The notes: generated by a model from the letters alone, not told the origin. Shown: positions 17,131-25,809, counted from the first letter of the stretch. The stretch: 36,284 nt of DNA from an uncultured Bacteroidales bacterium (GCA_903926565.1 CAIYJU010000159.1:1-36284), one strand, 5' to 3'. Numbers and translations are program-made.

Positions 17131-18771
17131 ATGTTGGACCAGCCTTATTTTGAACACCAGGGTAATATTGTGGATGTTGTAGCTAAAACCATCTTCCAGG
17201 GTACAGTTGTTGTGCGAAATGGAAAAATTGAAGCCATCCGGAAAGAGATGGTAAAGGCCAACGGATATATTCTTCCCGGATTAATCGACGCACATATTCA
17301 TGTCGAAAGTTCCATGCTGATCCCTTCAGAGTTTGCCCGTCTTGCCGTGGTTCATGGTACCGTAGCCTCTGTTTCCGATCCTCATGAAATCGCCAATGTA
17401 CTTGGTGTTGCCGGGGTGAAATTCATGATCGCAAACGGGCATAAAGTGCCTTTCAAATTCTATTTTGGGGCCCCGTCATGTGTTCCGGCAACGCCATTTG
17501 AAACCGCCGGGGCCATTTTGGGTGTTGAAGAAGTAAAGGAGCTTCTGAACATGCCTGAAATAAAATACTTATCGGAAATGATGAATTTCCCGGGAGTTCT
17601 TTTCAATGATCCTGAAGTGATGGCCAAGCTAGACCTGGCGCGAAAAGCCGGCAAGCCTGTTGATGGTCATGCACCCGGAGTTACCGGTGAAAATGCTGAA
17701 AAGTATACAAAGGCCGGGATTTCCACGGATCATGAATGTTTTACCCTTGAGGAGGCGCATGAGAAGATCAGGTATGGAATGCATATCCTGATCCGTGAAG
17801 GAAGCGCAGCGAAAAATTTCGAGACACTTTATCCGCTGATCGATGAGTATCCTGACCAGGTGATGCTTTGCTCTGACGACAAGCACCCGAATGATCTGAT
17901 GGCCGGGCATATTAACTTGGAGGTGAAACGTGCACTCGGGCTTGGCCTGGATCCGATGAATGTTCTGCGCAGTTGCACGTATAATCCGGTTAAACACTAT
18001 GACCTTGAAGTTGGATTGCTTCAGACAGGCGACCCTGCCGATTTTATCTGTGTGGATAATCTGGCAGATTTTAATGTACTCTCTACTTATGTGGATGGCA
18101 AAATGGTTGCAAAAGGTGGCACGACCCTGATAGAAGGTACCAGGGAGATTCCGTTCAATAATTTTAATATTGGCGCAATTGGTTCGGCAAGCCTCCGGGT
18201 TGTTCCTGAGCCAGGACAAATTAAGGTGTTAAGTGCATTTGACGGACAGCTGATTACAGGATTAATTCACGCCAGTCCTCTTGTTGTTGAAGGAAATGTG
18301 GTCAGTGATGTGTCACGTGATATCCTCAAAATGGTTGTCGTTAACCGGTATAATGAATCACCTGCATCTGTTGGGTTTATCAAAAATATCGGGTTGAAAA
18401 GGGGGGCGATAGCATCTTGTGTGGCGCACGACAGCCATAACATCGTGGCAGTTGGGACGGATGATCATTCCATCGTGGAGGCAATAAACCTGATTATTGC
18501 TGAAAAAGGAGGCATTTCACTGGTAAATGGAGTGAATAAACGAGTACTTCCGCTGCCATTCGCCGGGATCATGTCGGGCCTTGACGGGTATGAAGTTGCC
18601 AGGAAATACGAGGAAATGGACCAGATTGTTAAAGAAATGGGGTCGTCGCTGGGAGCACCTTATATGACACTTTCCTTCATGGCTTTGTTGGTCATCCCGG
18701 AAATAAAACTCAGTGATAAAGGCCTGTTTGATGGAACCCACTTTAAGTTTACCGGGGTTTTCGGGGAATAA
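17131..18771 (+). CDS. ade: Adenine deaminase
   Basis: 546 residues, the usual length of the Ade family of amidohydrolases. The metal site begins with His55 and His57 in LPGLIDAHIHVESSM. Further signatures are SVSDPHEIANVLG, PVDGHAPGVTG, TDHECFTLEEAHEKIRYGM, CSDDKHPNDLM and VAHDSHNIVAVGTDD. The enzyme removes the 6-amino group of adenine to give hypoxanthine and ammonia, feeding purine salvage in the cytoplasm. It starts 11 nt after rlmN and has no visible Shine-Dalgarno sequence. It is followed 71 nt later by an ArsR-type regulator with its own probable promoter. No deviation from the family pattern is visible. Confidence 0.95.
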   Translation: MLDQPYFEHQGNIVDVVAKTIFQGTVVVRNGKIEAIRKEMVKANGYILPGLIDAHIHVESSMLIPSEFARLAVVHGTVASVSDPHEIANVLGVAGVKFMIANGHKVPFKFYFGAPSCVPATPFETAGAILGVEEVKELLNMPEIKYLSEMMNFPGVLFNDPEVMAKLDLARKAGKPVDGHAPGVTGENAEKYTKAGISTDHECFTLEEAHEKIRYGMHILIREGSAAKNFETLYPLIDEYPDQVMLCSDDKHPNDLMAGHINLEVKRALGLGLDPMNVLRSCTYNPVKHYDLEVGLLQTGDPADFICVDNLADFNVLSTYVDGKMVAKGGTTLIEGTREIPFNNFNIGAIGSASLRVVPEPGQIKVLSAFDGQLITGLIHASPLVVEGNVVSDVSRDILKMVVVNRYNESPASVGFIKNIGLKRGAIASCVAHDSHNIVAVGTDDHSIVEAINLIIAEKGGISLVNGVNKRVLPLPFAGIMSGLDGYEVARKYEEMDQIVKEMGSSLGAPYMTLSFMALLVIPEIKLSDKGLFDGTHFKFTGVFGE

Positions 18772-18809
18772 AGTTACATATTTATATATATGGTTAAGAT
18801 GTATTTTGT

Positions 18810-18817
18810 TAACTTTG
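18810..18817 (+). promoter_or_regulatory. Possible promoter box for the ArsR-type gene
   Basis: TAACTTTG fits TAnnTTTG and would start transcription about 20 nt before the ATG at 18843. The expected -33 TTTG is missing. Confidence 0.3.
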
Positions 18818-18842
18818 CAGCACCATACTAACAAATCACGCT

Positions 18843-19145
18843 ATGATAAAAAAAACCAACCTTGACATTCAAAAACTAGAACTTGCTGCCAGTAAACTGC
18901 GTGCGATGGCTCATCCGATGCGGATTGCCATCATTGAATTGCTTACTGAGAATAAAAAGCTCACTGTTACTGAAATTTATGAAAGACTGAGCATTGAGCA
19001 GGCTTCAGCCTCTCATCACCTGAATATTCTGAAAGGCAAAGGATTGCTGGAGTCGAAACGCGATGGTAAAATGATCTTATATTCCCTGAAAACCAGTGTG
19101 CTGGCGAACGTGATTGATTGTATCAATCAGTGTGTGACGCATTAA
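18843..19145 (+). CDS. ArsR-family winged-helix transcriptional regulator
   Basis: 100 residues forming one winged helix-turn-helix: LRAMAHPMRIAIIELLTENKKLTVTEIYERLSIEQASASHHLNILKGKGLL, then the wing ESKRDGKMILYSL. ArsR proteins are dimeric repressors. The usual metal-binding motif of arsenic, cadmium or zinc sensors (ELCVCDL-type) is absent. Three cysteines or fewer are present, with one in the last helix (IDCINQC), so the signal is unknown. It is adjacent to adenine deaminase on the same strand but separated by a likely promoter, so a link is only possible. Its stop overlaps the stop of the convergent lipoprotein gene by 3-4 nt. Confidence 0.88.
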   Translation: MIKKTNLDIQKLELAASKLRAMAHPMRIAIIELLTENKKLTVTEIYERLSIEQASASHHLNILKGKGLLESKRDGKMILYSLKTSVLANVIDCINQCVTH

Positions 19146-20935
19146 TTCCATGTTTCCTCCACATCCCAGTTTGCCCTGATTTCTGCTGCCTTTGGGAAAT
19201 AGAGCACCTCTTCAGGTTGGATATTAAGTTTGTAATTGCCTGTATCCCAGCGATTGTTTCTGTTGCGGTCGTTGATAGCCTTCAGTTTGTATTTCCCCGG
19301 AGGCATGAAGTCAAACCGGATCTTTCCTGAACCTGTGATAATCCGTGACTCATAAATTACAGATTCATTGTCGCTCATGAGCTGAACAATGTATTGTCCC
19401 GGTCGCTTTTCCATGTTCATCATCACGATGAGGTTGCCAAAATCCTTTTCACCCTTTGTTTTAAATTCCTGGCGGATGGTATCGTGGGTAATATCCTGAA
19501 TTCCAAAGAAAACAGAATCGGGAATCATGAGCTTATAACTTTTCTCCTCCTGCCACTTATACCGGATGAGAATTTTTCTTTTCAGGCTATCTGTGAATGT
19601 AATTTCAGGGTGGGTTGTGTCTTTGTCATCAATCAGGTAAACTTTTGTGAAGTCCCAGCGGATAAGCGGATAAGAGAATGTAGCGAATAAGGCATTTTTA
19701 AAATAATTGAGTCCTGAACCGGTAGCTGAATTTGAAATGGTGAGGCGCCGCGGATTTTCTTTCTGGGACGATTTTGATTTATTTTTATCATTTTTCATTT
19801 CTATGCGCACGGTGTCAATAACCTTGCTGTCAATCACTATTTTAGCGACCAGGGAATCAACATCCTGACGTGTTATCCAGAGACGGACAGAATCCTGGCG
19901 GGTGGATGGCTCTTCCAGACACCATGATGCCACTGAGTCAAAATTCAGGGGAACAATGCGAAGATTTTTCGCCGGGAACCTGAATGTAATCAATACCATA
20001 GCTTCCGCCGGGGAACTGGCCTTCATAAGGCGCTGAACTGAGTCATTTTCTTCAAAAAGGAACAAGGAATACGATGGATAATTCAATACTGCCTGAGCCA
20101 ATGAATCAACTTTGCGAATGGAATCCGCTTTATGAAGGGAGTCGGCATTTTTTACCTTAACCGGCAGTGATTGCAATGAATCTGCGAAGGATGTGTCCTG
20201 TGCTTTTTTAATTTGTCTTGGGATGGGAATGTAATAAGGTTTGACAAGGCTGTCTGAAAAAGCAATTTTTTCAGTTGGTTGGTTAAAGATGAGATCCCCG
20301 TTCAGATCTGAAAGCGCAAAAAGTTTGAATTTTCCGTTTTGCAGGTTGTGAAAGATGAAATTCCCCTGGTCGTCGGTTTTGGCAATATAGTATGGTGCAA
20401 CCCGGAGCGGTAAAGAATCAAACTGGATCGTGTCGTTGTTGTTGAGGTATAACTCAACGAATACATCCTTCTGAGGTTTAAGGTCAAAAGCTGCTTTCAG
20501 ATTTCCCTGAAGGGAGAGGGTGTCAACATAATCTCCTGTTGAAAATACATAATTGAAGCCTTTAAGTATATTACCTTCAGTCAGATCGGCAATGGAGGAA
20601 CCGAAATTTATTGAATATGTTGTGTTTTGAGCAAGACTGTCGTCGAATTTTACAACCAGTGATTTTCCCCTTAACCTGGAGTCCAGAGGTTTTTGCAACG
20701 GGGGAGAGATGAAGATCTCAGAAACAGGGTTTCTCAGGTTGATAAACTCGTTGAAATCGATCCTGAACGAAGATTCGGTGAATTTTGTGGCCATATTGGG
20801 CGGGTCACAGGCAATGACAACAGGAGGTCTCATATCCTTTGGCCCCCCGTCGGGGCTCACAGGTTTGGCACATCCATAAAGCATCCATAAAGAGAAGAAA
20901 AGAAAAAGGTAAAATAAAATGGTTGACCGTAGCAC
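19142..20935 (-). CDS. Lipoprotein with N-terminal bacterial Ig-like (SbsA/Big_5-type) domain
   Basis: 597 residues. The N-terminal hydrophobic stretch ends in the lipobox LYGC, so Cys22 is the likely lipid anchor. The mature start CAKPVSPDGGPKDMRPP and the following PPNMATKFTESSFRIDFNEFI are characteristic of a Bacteroidota lipoprotein family with an Ig-like domain. Next are a beta-rich fold with SINFGSSIADLTEGN, a carboxypeptidase-regulatory-like stretch (DDQGNFIFHNLQNGKFKLFALSD), a long Ser/Lys/Asp-rich middle, and a second such stretch near the C-terminus (MPPGKYKLKAINDRNRNNRWDTG). It probably sits at the outer membrane, but no function is known to me. It is transcribed alone, divergently from the YebC-type gene and convergently with the ArsR-type gene. 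Confidence 0.85.
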   Translation of the reverse strand: MLRSTILFYLFLFFSLWMLYGCAKPVSPDGGPKDMRPPVVIACDPPNMATKFTESSFRIDFNEFINLRNPVSEIFISPPLQKPLDSRLRGKSLVVKFDDSLAQNTTYSINFGSSIADLTEGNILKGFNYVFSTGDYVDTLSLQGNLKAAFDLKPQKDVFVELYLNNNDTIQFDSLPLRVAPYYIAKTDDQGNFIFHNLQNGKFKLFALSDLNGDLIFNQPTEKIAFSDSLVKPYYIPIPRQIKKAQDTSFADSLQSLPVKVKNADSLHKADSIRKVDSLAQAVLNYPSYSLFLFEENDSVQRLMKASSPAEAMVLITFRFPAKNLRIVPLNFDSVASWCLEEPSTRQDSVRLWITRQDVDSLVAKIVIDSKVIDTVRIEMKNDKNKSKSSQKENPRRLTISNSATGSGLNYFKNALFATFSYPLIRWDFTKVYLIDDKDTTHPEITFTDSLKRKILIRYKWQEEKSYKLMIPDSVFFGIQDITHDTIRQEFKTKGEKDFGNLIVMMNMEKRPGQYIVQLMSDNESVIYESRIITGSGKIRFDFMPPGKYKLKAINDRNRNNRWDTGNYKLNIQPEEVLYFPKAAEIRANWDVEETWN

Positions 20936-20967
20936 CTGAGCAGAGGATTTTTGTAATTTCGTGACCC

Positions 20968-20975
20968 CAAATTTA
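20968..20975 (-). promoter_or_regulatory. Possible promoter box for the Ig-like lipoprotein gene
   Basis: On the minus strand this reads TAAATTTG, a TAnnTTTG box, 33 nt before the start codon. A TTTG lies upstream but at 16 nt, shorter than the usual 19-20, so support is moderate to weak. Confidence 0.35.
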
Positions 20976-21043
20976 CCAATCGTTTTAATAGCAAATCCTT
21001 TTTTTTATTAATTTTACATTGTTAATTAACAAACAATAATCTT

Positions 21044-21784
21044 ATGTCAGGTCACAATAAATGGTCCACAATAAAGCGTAAGAAAGGCGCATTGGATGCA
21101 AAGCGTTCCAAAATCTTCTCAAAGATCATTAAAGATATTACGATTGCCGTGAAAGAGGGAGGTGCTGACCCCGACGGCAATCCGCGTTTGCGCCTCGCAA
21201 TTTCCAATGCCAAAGGGGCATCCATGCCTAAGGACAACATCCAGCGGGCCATCAGCAAGGGCGCTGACAAAGATGCCGCAATTTTGCACGAGACTACATA
21301 TGAAGGCAAAGGTCCTCATGGCGTTGCAATTTTTGTTGAATGCACCACCGATAACCTGCAGCGCACAGTGTCAAATGTGAGGGCATATTTCAACAAGTAT
21401 GGCGGTGAACTGGGGCAGAACGGGATGCTAAACTTCCTGTTTGACCGAAAGGGCGTTTTTGAAGTGCCTAAAGGCGATCTGGATCGGGATGATTTCGAAA
21501 TGGAGTTAATCGATGCTGGTGCCGAAGATATTACGCTGGAGGATGATATTTTTACAATTACCACGGCAATGGAGGATTTTGGCAGCATGATCAAGAAGCT
21601 TGAAAAGCTGAATATTGAGCCTGCGAGCGCTTCTTTACAACGCATACCCAAAACAACTGTTTCACTGGATGAGGATGCAACCCGAAAAGTACTTCGCCTC
21701 ATCGATATCATTGAGGAGGATGACGATGTTCAGAGCGTTTTCCACACCATGGAAATCAGCGATGAAATGGCTGATAAGCTTTAA
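21044..21784 (+). CDS. YebC/PmpR-family protein
   Basis: 246 residues, typical for the family. The N-terminal signature is MSGHNKWSTIKRKKGALDAKRSKIFSKI in pieces, then KEGGADPDGNPRLRLAISNAKGASMPKDNIQRAI. The central part has YEGKGPHGVAIFVECTTDN and the C-terminal domain has a acidic, beta-rich pattern. Members are described both as transcriptional regulators and, more recently, as ribosome-associated factors that relieve stalling at proline-rich stretches; the sequence does not tell which applies. It has its own transcript, divergent from the lipoprotein gene, and ends at a strong bidirectional terminator. Confidence 0.95.
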   Translation: MSGHNKWSTIKRKKGALDAKRSKIFSKIIKDITIAVKEGGADPDGNPRLRLAISNAKGASMPKDNIQRAISKGADKDAAILHETTYEGKGPHGVAIFVECTTDNLQRTVSNVRAYFNKYGGELGQNGMLNFLFDRKGVFEVPKGDLDRDDFEMELIDAGAEDITLEDDIFTITTAMEDFGSMIKKLEKLNIEPASASLQRIPKTTVSLDEDATRKVLRLIDIIEEDDDVQSVFHTMEISDEMADKL

Positions 21785-21816
21785 AAAAAAACGCGGCAAA
21801 CGCCGCGTTTTTTTTT
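21783..21816. terminator. Bidirectional terminator between yebC-type gene and response regulator
   Basis: ACGCGGC (21791-21797) pairs with GCCGCGT (21802-21808) around AAAC, extended by A8 on the left and T8 on the right. It serves both convergent genes; its left edge overlaps the stop codon region of the plus-strand gene. Confidence 0.93.
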
Positions 21817-21817
21817 G

Positions 21818-22789
21818 TTATGCTTCACAGATGAACTGAGTGAGATTGATACCCTTTGGCAACTCCAGCTTTTTCCGGAGCCGGATACGCGAGATTTCAG
21901 TGCTTGGAGCAGTGATTTTCAGAATATGTGAAATCTCCTTGGTGTTCAGGTTCATGCGTAACAAGGCACAAAGTTTATGGTCGTTTGGCGTGAGTTGAGG
22001 AAAGTTCTTTCTCAGCCTGTCAAAAAATCCGGGGTGGATTTTTTCGAAGTGAGCCTTGATGCGATACCAGTCATTATCAAATTTGATATTCTCATCAATC
22101 GTTTTCAGCACCCTGCCAATTTCAATCTTGGTGATGCTTTTATCATTTCTTACCAAACGGTTGATATCTTTTTTGATAAGCCCGATGATTTTATTTTTTT
22201 GCGAAATAAAAATGGAGGAAGTTGCAAGTTCCCTGTTGATCAGGTCGAGTTCCATGTGGTGTTTCTGTTTAAGCAGCTGGTTCACCTTTTGTTCAGCATG
22301 GATACGCTCCTGAAGCCGGAGATTGCGCTCCTTTTCAACTTTTTTCCGGTGTTCAATCTCTTTTTTAAGTTCAGAGATGATCCGTTCATTGGTGATTTCC
22401 AGGTTGCGCTGATAGTTTGCCACTTCAATGGCGGCACGAATCTGATCAATATCAACCGGTTTAAAAAGGTAGGCATAAGGTTTAAGTGAGAACGATTTTG
22501 CAAACATCTCACTTTTATTCATTGATGTAAGGAAGATTATCCCGCAATTATAGTTTTCAGTAAGGATCCGGGCAGCTTCAATGCCGTCCATTTTGCCTGC
22601 CAGGCCAACATCCATAATAACAATATCGGGTTCGATATTGGATTCCTGTAGACTGGCAATGCTTTCGATTGCGCTTTCGCCTTTTGTATCTATACCCAGA
22701 ACATTATATCCAAACTCAGAAAGTTTGGCCCTCAGATCGTGGGCGATGATGAGCTCATCCTCTACAATATACAAACTTATTGGTGCCAT
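21818..22789 (-). CDS. Response regulator with receiver, coiled coil and LuxR-like HTH
   Basis: 323 residues. The receiver domain (about 1-122) is intact: acidic pocket Glu10-Asp11, phospho-acceptor Asp60 (IVIMDVGLAG), Thr88 and the switch lysine Lys110 in LFKPVDI. Residues about 125-190 form a charged coiled coil. The C-terminus, from about 255, is a GerE/LuxR-like helix-turn-helix: LTPNDHKLCALLRMNLNTKEISHILKIT, then RIRLRKKLELP. This type of HTH is common in Bacteroidota regulators. It probably binds DNA as a phosphorylation-controlled dimer. No histidine kinase gene is nearby. It lies 11 nt downstream of ackA on the same strand, so the two very likely share a message. Confidence 0.9.
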   Translation of the reverse strand: MAPISLYIVEDELIIAHDLRAKLSEFGYNVLGIDTKGESAIESIASLQESNIEPDIVIMDVGLAGKMDGIEAARILTENYNCGIIFLTSMNKSEMFAKSFSLKPYAYLFKPVDIDQIRAAIEVANYQRNLEITNERIISELKKEIEHRKKVEKERNLRLQERIHAEQKVNQLLKQKHHMELDLINRELATSSIFISQKNKIIGLIKKDINRLVRNDKSITKIEIGRVLKTIDENIKFDNDWYRIKAHFEKIHPGFFDRLRKNFPQLTPNDHKLCALLRMNLNTKEISHILKITAPSTEISRIRLRKKLELPKGINLTQFICEA

Positions 22790-22800
22790 GATTTATTTGT

Positions 22801-24015
22801 TTAAAATTTGAATTCAGAATTTGTTACAATATTATATGTGTCAATAGCAATGACGAGTTCTTCGTTGGTTGGCATGACCATTGATACAACCCGTGAACCA
22901 GGGCGTGTAAGGATGGCTTCTTTGCCCCTGACAGTATTTCGTTCACGGTCAAAGTCAACACCCAGGAATCCCAGTCCTTCCAGGATACGTTCGCGGGTAT
23001 CGACATCATTTTCGCCGATGCCACCTGCAAAGAGTATCAGGTCGACTCCACTCATTGCCGCTGCATAAGCTCCGATGTATTTCTTTACCCGGTATGCATA
23101 CATGTCAAGTGATAACAGGGCCCGTGCGTTGCCATTTCCGGCCGCCTGCTCAACATCGCGCATGTCGAAGGAGATGCCTGATATACCGCAGATTCCACTT
23201 CTTTTGTTAAACATTGCGTTCGTATCAGCGATGCTCAGGTTCTCCTTTTCGGCAAGAAACAGGAGAACGCCAAGGTCCACATCCCCGCTTCGTGTACCCA
23301 TCATGAGGCCTTCCAGGGGAGTGAAGCCCATGGAAGTATCAACTGATTTTCCGTTTTGAATTGCTGCGACAGAAGATCCATTGCCCAGGTGACAGGTGAT
23401 GATTCTCAGATTGTTGAAATCCTTGCCCAGGTACCGGCAGGCTTTCTGAGCAACATATTTATGCGAAGTGCCATGAAATCCATAGCGGCGGATCTTGTAT
23501 TTCTCGTAAAATTCATACGGGATCGCATACAAAAATGAGTATGCCGGCATGGTTTGATGGAACGAAGTATCGAAAACAGCAACCTGAGGGACATTCGGAA
23601 GGATTGCTTCGATGGAAAGTATGCCTTTCAGATTGGCAGGGTTGTGCAGCGGTGCCAGTTCAATGCACTTTTCAATCTCTTTTTTTACGCCATCAGTAAT
23701 GTGGACGCTGGTTTTGAAGTTCTCGCCGCCGTGTGCCACACGATGGCCAACTGCCATGATTTCATTTTCATCCTGAATAACTCCATGAACAGGGTCTTTG
23801 AGGGTCTGGAGGATGAGGTTGATGCCAACCTGGTGGTCCGGGACATCACATACGATTTTGAACTTCTCTTTGCCTGTTGCCTGGTGGCTCAGTTCGCTTG
23901 TTGGTAATCCGATCCTGTCAAGTAATCCTTTTGCAATGAGGTCTGTTTCTTCAGAAAGTTCAATGAGCTGATACTTGATTGACGAGCTGCCGCAGTTTAA
24001 AACAAGGATTTTCAT
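22801..24015 (-). CDS. ackA: Acetate kinase
   Basis: 404 residues, the usual length. Signatures of the acetokinase family are VLNCGSSSIKYQLIE at the start, GHRVAHGGENF, FDTSFHQTMP, YGFHGTSHKYV, CHLGNGSSVAAI, GLMMGTRSGDVD and LILFAGGIGENDVDTRERI. It interconverts acetyl phosphate plus ADP with acetate plus ATP, the substrate-level phosphorylation step of acetate fermentation. The usual partner phosphotransacetylase gene (pta) is not in the window. It is transcribed from a well-formed promoter about 75 nt upstream and is followed after 11 nt by a response regulator gene. Confidence 0.98.
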   Translation of the reverse strand: MKILVLNCGSSSIKYQLIELSEETDLIAKGLLDRIGLPTSELSHQATGKEKFKIVCDVPDHQVGINLILQTLKDPVHGVIQDENEIMAVGHRVAHGGENFKTSVHITDGVKKEIEKCIELAPLHNPANLKGILSIEAILPNVPQVAVFDTSFHQTMPAYSFLYAIPYEFYEKYKIRRYGFHGTSHKYVAQKACRYLGKDFNNLRIITCHLGNGSSVAAIQNGKSVDTSMGFTPLEGLMMGTRSGDVDLGVLLFLAEKENLSIADTNAMFNKRSGICGISGISFDMRDVEQAAGNGNARALLSLDMYAYRVKKYIGAYAAAMSGVDLILFAGGIGENDVDTRERILEGLGFLGVDFDRERNTVRGKEAILTRPGSRVVSMVMPTNEELVIAIDTYNIVTNSEFKF

Positions 24016-24098
24016 GGAAATAGAAAATGGTTATTTGTAGAGTTCGGTTAGTTTGAGGTTCCCAATGTCAGTGGTCGGGGAGCAGATGTTAGGTTATG

Positions 24099-24129
24099 CA
24101 AAAGTACAACAATAATATCTTTTTACAAA
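24099..24129 (-). promoter_or_regulatory. ackA promoter
   Basis: Read on the minus strand, TTTG (24129-24126), a 19-nt spacer and TACTTTTG (24106-24099) match the Bacteroidota primary-sigma promoter exactly. Transcription should start near 24092, leaving a leader of about 77 nt before ackA. Confidence 0.75.
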
Positions 24130-24221
24130 CGAAAACATTAAAAATACCGTAACAAATCCTTTTTTTTTCAAATACAGGTTATTTATTGGATTGCACCATG
24201 AAAGGCTAATTGATTTAATAG

Positions 24222-24229
24222 TATTTTTG
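24222..24229 (+). promoter_or_regulatory. Probable -7 box for the GH3-type gene
   Basis: TATTTTTG fits TAnnTTTG and predicts a start near 24236. It lies downstream of the in-frame ATG at 24191 and upstream of the ATG at 24254, which supports the latter as the real start. No clear -33 element is seen. The 238-nt gap between ackA and this gene holds only these two divergent promoters. Confidence 0.45.
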
Positions 24230-24253
24230 GATGCCCTAACCAAGTGCTATTTT

Positions 24254-25774
24254 ATGGCTTTAATTAATTCAGTAATTTCCTGGCTGATGAAAAAGCGTAT
24301 TCATCAGATTGAGTTGTTTATGCAATACCCGAATGAGGTTCAGGCGGAATGGTTGCGTAAACTACTTTCCACCGCCAGAAATACTGAGTGGGGCCGGCAA
24401 TATGATTTTAAATCCATTACAACACCTGATCAGTTTAAAAGCCGCCTTCCGATCCATGATTACGAATCAGTAAAGGGCTCAATTGACAGGCTGAGGCAGG
24501 GGGAGCAGAATATCCTGTGGCCATCTGAAATCAAATGGTTTGCCAAATCATCAGGTACCACCAATGATAAAAGCAAATTTATCCCGGTAAGTCAGGAAGC
24601 CCTTGAGGAGTGTCATTTCAAAGGCGGAAAGGACCTTCTTTCAATCTATTTCAACACGCACCTTGAGACCGGGTTGTTCAACGGGAAGTCAATTGCCATG
24701 GGAGGATCCCGTCAAATTATGGAGGTCAACAACGAGTCGTATATCCAGGGTGATTTGTCGGCCATTCTTATTCAGAATTTGCCCGGCTGGATTGAGTTTA
24801 TGCGAACCCCGAACCTGACTATTGCCCTGATGGATGAATGGGAGAGTAAAATCGAAATGATGGCTGCGGCCACAATTCAGCATGATGTGACAAATATTTC
24901 AGGTGTGCCGTCCTGGACCTTGCTGCTTTTCAAACGGATTCTTGAGATGACAGGGAAATCAAACCTGCTAGAGGTTTGGCCAAATTTTGAACTCTTCATT
25001 CATGGCGGGGTTAATTTTGGCCCTTACCGGGAGCAATTCCGGCAAATACTGCCTTCAGCAAAAGTTAACTACCTTGAGACATATAATGCTTCAGAAGGGT
25101 TTTTTGGTATCCAGGACCGCAACATGGCAGAAGATATGCTGCTGATGCTTGACTATGGCATCTATTATGAATTCATTCCGGTTGATCAGATAGATAATCC
25201 ACATCCTGTGGCTTTTGGTCTTGACCAGATTGAGCTTAATACAAATTATGCAATGGTCATAACAACCAACGCAGGATTATGGAGATATCTGATCGGAGAT
25301 ACCATACAATTTACCTCACGGTACCCTTACAGGATAAGAATTTCAGGGCGTACAAGAAACTTTATCAATGCCTTTGGAGAGGAGCTGATCATCGACAATG
25401 CAGAAAAGGCCATGGCCATCGCCTGTGAAAGAAGCCATGCCGTGGTCGCAGAATATACTGCAGGCCCGATCTATATGTCCGGCCAGAAAAAGGGAGCACA
25501 TGAGTGGCTGATTGAATTTGACAGGCCTCCCGGGGATCTGTCGTTTTTTTGCGCAGCACTCGATACCGCATTAAAGTCGCTCAATTCAGATTACGAAGCC
25601 AAGCGCTATCAGAATATGATGCTCGAAGAACCCCGCATCAGAATACTTCCGGCACTGACTTTCTATAACTGGCTTAAATCAAAAGGGAAGCTTGGTGGGC
25701 AACATAAAGTTCCAAGGCTGTCAAACGATCGAAAATATATTGATGAAATCCTCAATTTGATAGCGCCGGGTTAA
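24254..25774 (+). CDS. GH3-type acyl-acid amido synthetase homologue
   Basis: 506 residues from the ATG at 24254, chosen because MALINSVISWLMKKRIHQIELF is the usual beginning of bacterial GH3 homologues; 21 extra in-frame codons upstream look non-coding. The adenylate-forming motifs are the nucleotide loop SSGTT at 99-103 followed by DKSKFIPVS, YNASEGFFG near 277-285 with Glu281, and LWRYLIGDTIQF. Plant GH3 enzymes join amino acids to auxin or jasmonate through an acyl-adenylate; the substrate of the bacterial members is not known to me. It is the first gene of a plus-strand run with a deoxynucleoside kinase, kdsB and others, which gives no clear hint of the substrate. Confidence 0.88.
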   Translation: MALINSVISWLMKKRIHQIELFMQYPNEVQAEWLRKLLSTARNTEWGRQYDFKSITTPDQFKSRLPIHDYESVKGSIDRLRQGEQNILWPSEIKWFAKSSGTTNDKSKFIPVSQEALEECHFKGGKDLLSIYFNTHLETGLFNGKSIAMGGSRQIMEVNNESYIQGDLSAILIQNLPGWIEFMRTPNLTIALMDEWESKIEMMAAATIQHDVTNISGVPSWTLLLFKRILEMTGKSNLLEVWPNFELFIHGGVNFGPYREQFRQILPSAKVNYLETYNASEGFFGIQDRNMAEDMLLMLDYGIYYEFIPVDQIDNPHPVAFGLDQIELNTNYAMVITTNAGLWRYLIGDTIQFTSRYPYRIRISGRTRNFINAFGEELIIDNAEKAMAIACERSHAVVAEYTAGPIYMSGQKKGAHEWLIEFDRPPGDLSFFCAALDTALKSLNSDYEAKRYQNMMLEEPRIRILPALTFYNWLKSKGKLGGQHKVPRLSNDRKYIDEILNLIAPG

Positions 25775-25784
25775 TTCCTTTTTT

Positions 25785-25792
25785 TAATTTTG
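25785..25792 (+). promoter_or_regulatory. Possible promoter box before the deoxynucleoside kinase gene
   Basis: TAATTTTG fits TAnnTTTG 17 nt before the ATG, but no TTTG lies at the -33 distance. Read-through from the GH3-type gene, 35 nt upstream, is as likely. Confidence 0.3.
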
Positions 25793-25809
25793 ATCACAAA
25801 TTAAAACAC

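Noticed and set aside
17629..18219. Antisense open frame of 196 codons within ade
   Set aside because: It lies opposite strongly conserved Ade motifs, has no recognisable domain and no promoter signal.
24191..24253. N-terminal extension of the GH3-type protein from the ATG at 24191
   Set aside because: The extension does not resemble the family, and a likely -7 promoter box lies inside it; the ATG at 24254 gives the usual N-terminus.
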